64,000 nucleotides of DNA from Mimachlamys varia. Lineage: Eukaryota; Mollusca; Bivalvia; Pectinida; Pectinidae. Below the pieces are notes generated by a model. The model was not told where the DNA came from. It was given only the letters and a program-made list of their open reading frames with translations, and ran no database searches. Each line of letters begins with the position of its first letter. Position 1 is the first letter of the stretch. The position numbers and the translations under genes are program-made. The stretch spans positions 1-64,000 of the forward strand of contig OX392532.1 of assembly GCA_947623455.1 (NCBI GenBank), in the 5' to 3' direction. This document shows, piece by piece, positions 57,108 to 64,000 of the stretch.

Positions 57108-58034
57108 TGCCAGCACACCAGTAAACACATGATACCAGCAGACCAGTAAATATATGATACCAGCACACCAGTCAACATATGATACCAGCAGACCAGTAAA
57201 CACATGATACCAGCAGACCAGTAAACACGTGATACCAGCAGACCAGTAAACATATGATACCACCAGACCAGTAAACACATGATACCAGCACACCAGTAAA
57301 CACATGATACCAGCAGACCAGTAAACACATGATACCAGCACACCAGTAAACACATGATACCAGCAGACCAGTAAACATATGATACCAGCACACCAGTAAA
57401 CATATGATACCACCACACCAATAAACACATGATACCAGCACACCAGTAAACACATGATACCAGCAGACCAGTAAACACATGATACCAGCACACCAGTAAA
57501 CATATGATACCAGCACACCAGTAAACATATGATACCAACACACCAATAAACACATGATACCAGCACACCAGTAAACACATGATACCAGCACACCAGTAAA
57601 CACATGATACCAGTAAACACATGATACCAGCAGACCAGTCAACATATGATACCAGCAGACCAGTAAACACATGATACCAGCACACCAATAAACACATGAT
57701 ACCAGCACACCAGTAAACACATGATACCAGCAGACCAGTAAACACATGATACCAGCAGACTAGTAAACACATGATACCAGCAGACTAGTAAAAATATGAT
57801 ACCAGCAGACCAATAAACATATAATACCAGCACACCAGTAAACATATGATACCAGCAAACCAGTACACACATGATACCAGCAGACCAGTAAATATATGAT
57901 ACCAGCAGACCAGTCAACATATGATACCAGCACACACCAATAAACATATGATACCAGCAAACCAGTAAACATATGATACCAGCAAACCAGTAAACATATG
58001 ATACCAGCAGACTAGTAACCATATGATACCAGCA
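57108..58034. repeat. 25-bp minisatellite, left block
   Basis: Units of CACATGATACCAGCAGACCA plus GTAAA, 25-bp spacing, about 37 copies. On the minus strand all three frames are open, giving ORFs up to 239 codons that are artefacts. Confidence 0.96.
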
Positions 58035-60589
58035 CCTGTACGAAATTTTCAGTCGGATTCTGATCGGAAAAAGTGAAATTCCGATCAGATTCTTGTCGGA
58101 TTCTTTGAAATGCAGTAAGAATCCGATCGGACACGGATTTTGAAGATAAATTCCGATCGGGTTTTGTGGAATAAATCTGTGTCTTGAAAAATCCTATTGG
58201 ATTCCAGTCGGATTTTTTAAACAATTTTTATCAATATCTGGTTAAGACACGGATTTCTGAACTTAGACTTTTCTTCAGAATCTCCTGACACGGATTTTCC
58301 CACTTAGAGCATTTATACAGTTTGGGATTTTCATACTTAGAATATATTGAGTTTTGAGATAACTTTTTTTTTTTTTTTTCTTCATTATTTGTATTCAGGA
58401 TACATATAAAATGCATGCATGTGAACAATTAAATCAATATGTTCTAAAACTAAAAGTCATGTTGTAGATGCAAATGGATTTTGAAAAATGTTGCAATATA
58501 TTTATGGTTTAAAATTGCTTTTTATTTTCCTTAACAAACTTATAACATCAATAATAGGCCTATATGTAACCAAAAAAAATGTTTACTTAATTTCTATATA
58601 AGTAGCATGTTTACAGCTTACCAGGCTGTTCTAAGATAAGGATCAAGAATGTGTAAACATAGCAACTCTGACCATTCTGATTGGTCAGTTTTAAAATGAT
58701 ACACATGTACAGGAAGTGGTGAGCTGTAGAGGTCAATCCCTCAAGTCAGATGTCGGTTGCATTGTGTGATGGATTATGAATTATGTGAATTTCTGACAAA
58801 ATGATGGACATCAGCAAGAGGAGAAAATACCAGAACACTTGAATACCACAACTACAGGTTAGTATGAAAAAACTAATACTGTTTTAATGTATATTTGGTG
58901 TGATACATGCAGTATAATAACAGTAGTACTATAATTAGGTCAAGTACAGTTTGCTAACAGTTTGGTTCTGGTATATTTGTTTGTAAAATGAAAAATATGC
59001 TGCTAATTGTACATATACATACATAAATGCATTGTAAACAAATTAGTTAATAAAAATACAAGTACTTAGAATGTGTTTAGTCTACATGTAAAAGTGTGCA
59101 AGTACAATATAAATTCCAGGGAATTTGAATGTGCCAGACAAGAATTTAGCAGTTGAAATCAAACTGAAAAATGTACTATTATTGTAGATATTATAATGTT
59201 AATTTTATAACAAGTCAAAAAGATTTTGGATACTTATATGTATGCAACACAACTGAGAAATTTTAGAAACCCTCAGAAGAATTAAAGCTGCTCAGTTTTA
59301 TATGTTTATGTATACATGTGTACTGATGAAGGTTTGCTTGGGGATCCTGCCTCCAGGTGGCCAGCCCCACTGGGGTTTCATAAGGGGATTATTTATATAT
59401 AGTTACCAGCAGCCTATAAAGATATATATCAAAAACAGGAAGTCTATCTTTCACAAGAATGTGGATATACAGCCAAATCAACTGATATATCAATTGATAT
59501 ACCCAAATCAACTCATTCAACAAAAAATGTATATCAATTTTACACAACACAGAAATGAAGTCTTTGTAAAATTATAATTGACATGGTATTTTTGTATTAA
59601 TTACTACTTATTTATCTGGTAATTCAAATTTTGAAAAACGGTGATCCATGCATGCAAAATTCTCTGAAAAGCATTGTACCAGTGATATCTACAATGGTTT
59701 ATAAGATAGAGTTATATATGTGGTTCAACATTATTAACTATATCGAGGTCTGCATACTGTTTCCAATGAAATATTTTTCAGGCAGAAAATATGGTCAGTT
59801 CTTAACATTTTACTACCTATATATACATATAAAAAGAAATTAGCTAAATAATCATCCAATGTTTGTTAGTGTGATCTTTTTTTCATTTAATGTTTACAGG
59901 TACATTCCAGCAAAAAACCTCAGATGTGACCCCAGTTGTCAACTAGGAGCTGAAGAGTCTGATAAGATTTGCACAATACCAACAATGAAGAAAACAGAAC
60001 ACATTATTAATAACAAATTGTTCTTGGTCATTTTGTTCTATATAAGTTCAAACATTATTAATGGAGATTTATACCCACAGAGGTTCCCGGTTTATGCAAT
60101 TGCCCAATGATTAAATATACCTGGGTAAGTAGCTGAATCAAATTAAGGTCTGGTCAGAAATCCGATCAGAATATGCCTGAAAATCTGATCGGAAAATGGC
60201 AGAAATCCACTAAAAATCAAATCGGAAAATGGCAGAAATCCGATTGGATAAGGAGCAGAAATCCAATCGGAATTTCTACAAAAATCCGATCAGAATATCT
60301 TCAAAAATCCGATCGGAATTTACTGGGATTCCGGCTAAAAAAGTCAGTCGGATTTTATTCCGCCTCAATTTGTAAACCCGCCTTGATTTTTTTTACGTAC
60401 GGATTTTCCATATATGGAAAATCCGACACTACTCATTTCAATATTACGCCCCTGTTTTCCGACTGGATTTTAAAAGTACGACTGGATTTTTGGTAAAGAA
60501 TAAAGAAGGGGAAAAAAATCCGTACAGATTTTGCTTTAAAAAATCCGTACGGATTCCGACTCTGGTCCGACTGAATTATTTCGTACAGG
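58035..60589. mobile_element. 2.55-kb TIR element inserted in the 25-bp minisatellite
   Basis: The ends CCTGTACGAAATTTTCAGTCGG and CCGACTGAATTATTTCGTACAGG are imperfect inverted repeats. Both subterminal regions (58,050-58,220 and 60,150-60,560) carry many copies of the palindromic word AATCCGATCGGAATT and variants. The 25-bp array lies on both sides. The interior (58,240-60,140) has only short ORFs and no recognisable transposase, so it is non-autonomous or its coding part is lost. A target duplication could not be defined. Confidence 0.75.
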
Positions 60590-63500
60590 AAGACAAGTAA
60601 ACACATGATACCAGAACACCAGGAAACACATGATACCAGCACACCAGTAAACACATGATACCAGCACACCAGTAAACACATGATACCAGCAGACCAGTCA
60701 ACATATGATACCAGAACACAAGGAAACACATGATACCAGCACACCAGTAAACACATGATACCAGCAGACCAGTCAACATATGATACCAGCAGACCAGTAA
60801 ACACATGATACCAGCACACCAATAAACATATGATACCAGCACACCAGTAAACATATGATACCAGCACACCAGTAAACATATGATACCAGCAGACTAGTAA
60901 ACATATGATACCAGCAGACCAGTAATAATATGATACCAGCAGACCAGTAATAATATGATACCAGCAGACCAGTAAACATATGATACCAGCACACCAGTAA
61001 ACATATGATACCAGCAGACCAGTTAACACATGTTACCAGCAGACCAGTAAATATATGATACCAGCACACCAGTAAATATATGATACCAGCAGACCAATAA
61101 ACATATGATACCAGCAGACCAATAAACATATGATACCAGCAGACCAGTAAATATATGATACCAGCAGACCAGTCAACATATGATACCAGCACACACCAAT
61201 AAACATATGATACCAGCAAACCAGTAAACATATGATACCAGCAAACCAGTAAACATATGATACCAGCAGACTAGTAACCATATGATACCAGCAGACAAGT
61301 AAACATATGATACCAGCAGACCAGTAATAATATGATACCAGCAGACCAGTAAACATATGATACCAGCACACCAGTAAACATATGATACCAGCAGACTAGT
61401 AAACATATGATACCAGCAGACAAGTAAACATATGATACCAGCAGACCAGTAATAATATGATACCAGCAGACCAGTAAACATATGATACCAGCACACCAGT
61501 CAACATATGATACCAGCAGACCAGTTAACACATGTTACCAGCAGACCAGTAAATATATGATACCAGCACACCAGTAAATATATGATACCAGCAGACCAAT
61601 AAACATATGATACCAGCAGAACAATAAACATATGATACCAGCAGACCAGTAAACACATGTTACCAGCAGACCAGTAAACATATGATACCAGCACACCAGT
61701 AAACATATGATACCAGCACACCAGTAAACACATGATACCAGTAAACATATGATACCAGCAGACAAGTAAACATATGATACCAGCAGACCAGTAAACATAT
61801 GATACCAGCACACCAGTAAACATATGATACCAGCACACCAATAAACACATGATACCAGCACACAAGTAAACACATGATACCAGCAGACCAGTAAACACAT
61901 GATACCAGCACACCAGTAAACATATGATACCAGCACACCAGTAAACATATGATACCAGCACACCAATAAACACATGATACCAGCACACCAGTAAACATAT
62001 GATACCAGCAGACAAGTAAACATATGATACCAGCAGACCAGTAAACATATGATACCAGCACACCAGTAAACATATGATACCAGCACACCAATAAACACAT
62101 GATACCAGCACACAAGTAAACACATGATACCAGCAGACCAGTAAACACATGATACCAGCACACCAGTAAACATATGATACCAGCACACCAGTAAACATAT
62201 GATACCAGCACACCAATAAACACATGATACCAGCACACCAGTAAACACATGATACCAGCACACCAGTAAACACATGATACCAGCAGACCAGTCAACATAT
62301 GATACCAGCAGACCAGTAAACACATGATACCAGCACACCAATAAACACATGATACCAGCACACCAGTAAACACATGATACCAGCAGACCAGTAAACACAT
62401 GATACCAGCAGACTAGTAAACACATGATACCAGCAGACCAGTAATAATATGATACCAGCAGACCAGTAAACATATGATACCAGCACACCAGTCAACATAT
62501 GATACCAGCAGACCAGTTAACACATGTTACCAGCAGACCATTAAACATATGATACCAGCAGACCAGTAAACACATGTTACCAGCAGACCAGTAAACATAT
62601 GATACCAGCACACCAGTAAACATATGATACCAGCACACCAGTAAACACATGATACCAGTAAACATATGATACCAGCAGACCAGTAAACACATGATACCAG
62701 CACACCAGTAAACATATGATACCAGCAGACCAGTAAACATATGATACCAGCACACCAGTAAACATATGATACCAGCACACCAATAAACATATGATACCAG
62801 CACACCAGTAAACACATGATACCAGCAGACTAGTAAACACATGATACCAGCACACCAGTAAACATATGATACCAGCACACCAGTAAACATATGATACCAG
62901 CACACCAATAAACACATGATACCAGCACACCAGTAAACACATGATACCAGCAGACCAGTAAACATATGATACCAGCACACCAGTAAACATATGATACCAG
63001 CAGACAAGTAAACATGATACCAGCAGACCAGTAATACTATGATACCAGCAGACAAGTAAACATATGATACCAGCACACCAGTAAACATATGACACCAGCA
63101 GACTAGTAAACATATGATACCAGCAGACAAGTAAACATATGATACCAGCAGACCAGTAAACATATGATACCAGCACACCAGTAAACATATGATACCAGCA
63201 CACCAATAAACACATGATACCAGCACACAAGTAAACACATGATACCAGCAGACCAGTAAACACATGATACCAGCACACCAGTAAACATATGATACCAGCA
63301 CACCAGTAAACATATGATACCAGCACACCAATAAACACATGATACCAGCACACCAGTAAACACATGATACCAGCACACCAGTAAACACATGATACCAGCA
63401 GACCAGTCAACATATGATACCAGCAGACCAGTAAACACATGATACCAGCACACCAATAAACACATGATACCAGCACACCAGTAAACACATGATACCAGCA

Positions 63501-64000
63501 GACCAGTAAACACATGATACCAGCAGACTAGTAAACACATGATACCAGCAGACTAGTAAAAATATGATACCAGCAGACCAATAAACATATAATACCAGCA
63601 CACCAGTAAACATATGATACCAGCAAACCAGTAAACACATGATACCAGCACACCAGTAAACATATGATACCAGCAGACCAGTAAACATATGATACCAGTA
63701 GACCAGTAAATATATGATACCAGCAGACCAGTAATAATATGATACCAGCAGACCAGTAAACATATGATACCAGCACACCAGTAAACATATGATACCAGCA
63801 GACTAGTAAACATATGATACCAGCAGACAAGTAAACATATGATACCAGCAGACCAGTAATACTATGATACCAGCAAACCAGTAAACATATGATACCAGCA
63901 CACCAGTAAACATATGATACCAGCAGACTAGTAAACATATGATACCAGCAGACAAGTAAACATATGATACCAGCAGACCAGTAATAATATGATACCAGCA
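60590..64000. repeat. 25-bp minisatellite, right block, continues past the window
   Basis: The same unit as 57,108-58,034, about 136 copies, with blocks of tens of units duplicated (for example 61,780-62,000 and 61,990-62,210). It is presumably inside the first GOSR1 intron(s). Minus-strand ORFs up to 317 codons (CWYHMFTG, LLVSYVYW) are artefacts. Confidence 0.96.

Noticed and set aside
57053..63938. Minus-strand ORFs up to 317 codons
   Set aside because: All are readings of a 25-bp minisatellite open in every frame; no start context, domain or non-repeat sequence.

Overview
This is eukaryotic DNA, most likely from a marine bivalve mollusc. The evidence is vertebrate-type CCCTAA/TTAGGG telomeric repeats, spliced metazoan genes, Penelope-like and LINE retroelement remnants, and two 'pearl'-like mobile elements with 145-bp core repeats and an (ACGG)n-type tail. 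Species cannot be told from the sequence. Most of the window is repeats. Only two host genes are secure.

Positions 1-18,450 have subtelomeric character. A 347-bp satellite (1-1,770) is built from two alternating ~67-bp hairpins whose arms start TAACC and carry the 15-mer GGTTACATAATTGCA. It is followed by a 124-bp satellite (2,100-4,258), AT-rich DNA with scattered copies of the 15-mer, a cluster of the 15-mer, and a 0.7-kb CCCTAA array (6,848-7,561). The array runs straight into a 5'-truncated tyrosine-recombinase-like reading frame (7,563-8,258). A second module follows, with a related motif (GGTTATGTTGCAT, 190-bp satellite) and a short CCCTAA array (11,433-11,480). From 11,488 to 16,090 the first module is repeated in inverted orientation and rearranged. 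Several breakpoints of that rearrangement fall inside copies of the 15-mer. A Penelope GIY-YIG endonuclease remnant (17,909-18,298) lies at the inner edge.

Positions 18,450-25,800 hold a decayed LINE (minus strand), a pogo/Tigger-like MITE, a 50-bp minisatellite split by an insertion, and palindromic MITEs. No host gene was recognised there.

Positions 25,831-32,128 (+) hold a complete four-exon CENPV-like (GFA/Mss4-fold, zinc-binding) gene of 137 codons. Introns 1 and 3 each contain a related TTAA-flanked transposon in opposite orientation, and each of these carries a further nested element. The one in intron 3 is a 721-bp long-TIR element carrying a zinc-finger-like ORF.

Positions 32,600-39,400 are Penelope-like reverse-transcriptase debris (minus strand) broken up by pearl-like elements. 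Positions 39,400-46,350 hold minisatellites and no recognised gene.

Positions 46,357-56,727 (-) hold the last five coding exons of GOSR1 (Golgi Qb-SNARE GS28). The N-terminal exon(s) lie beyond the right edge. Its introns are filled with a pearl-like element, a foldback element, and 32-bp, 47-bp and 25-bp minisatellites. The 25-bp array is interrupted by a 2.55-kb TIR element and runs off the end of the window.

The most unusual part is the first 17 kb: telomere-flavoured palindromes, a motif at which rearrangements repeatedly switch, and a recombinase frame fused to telomere repeats.
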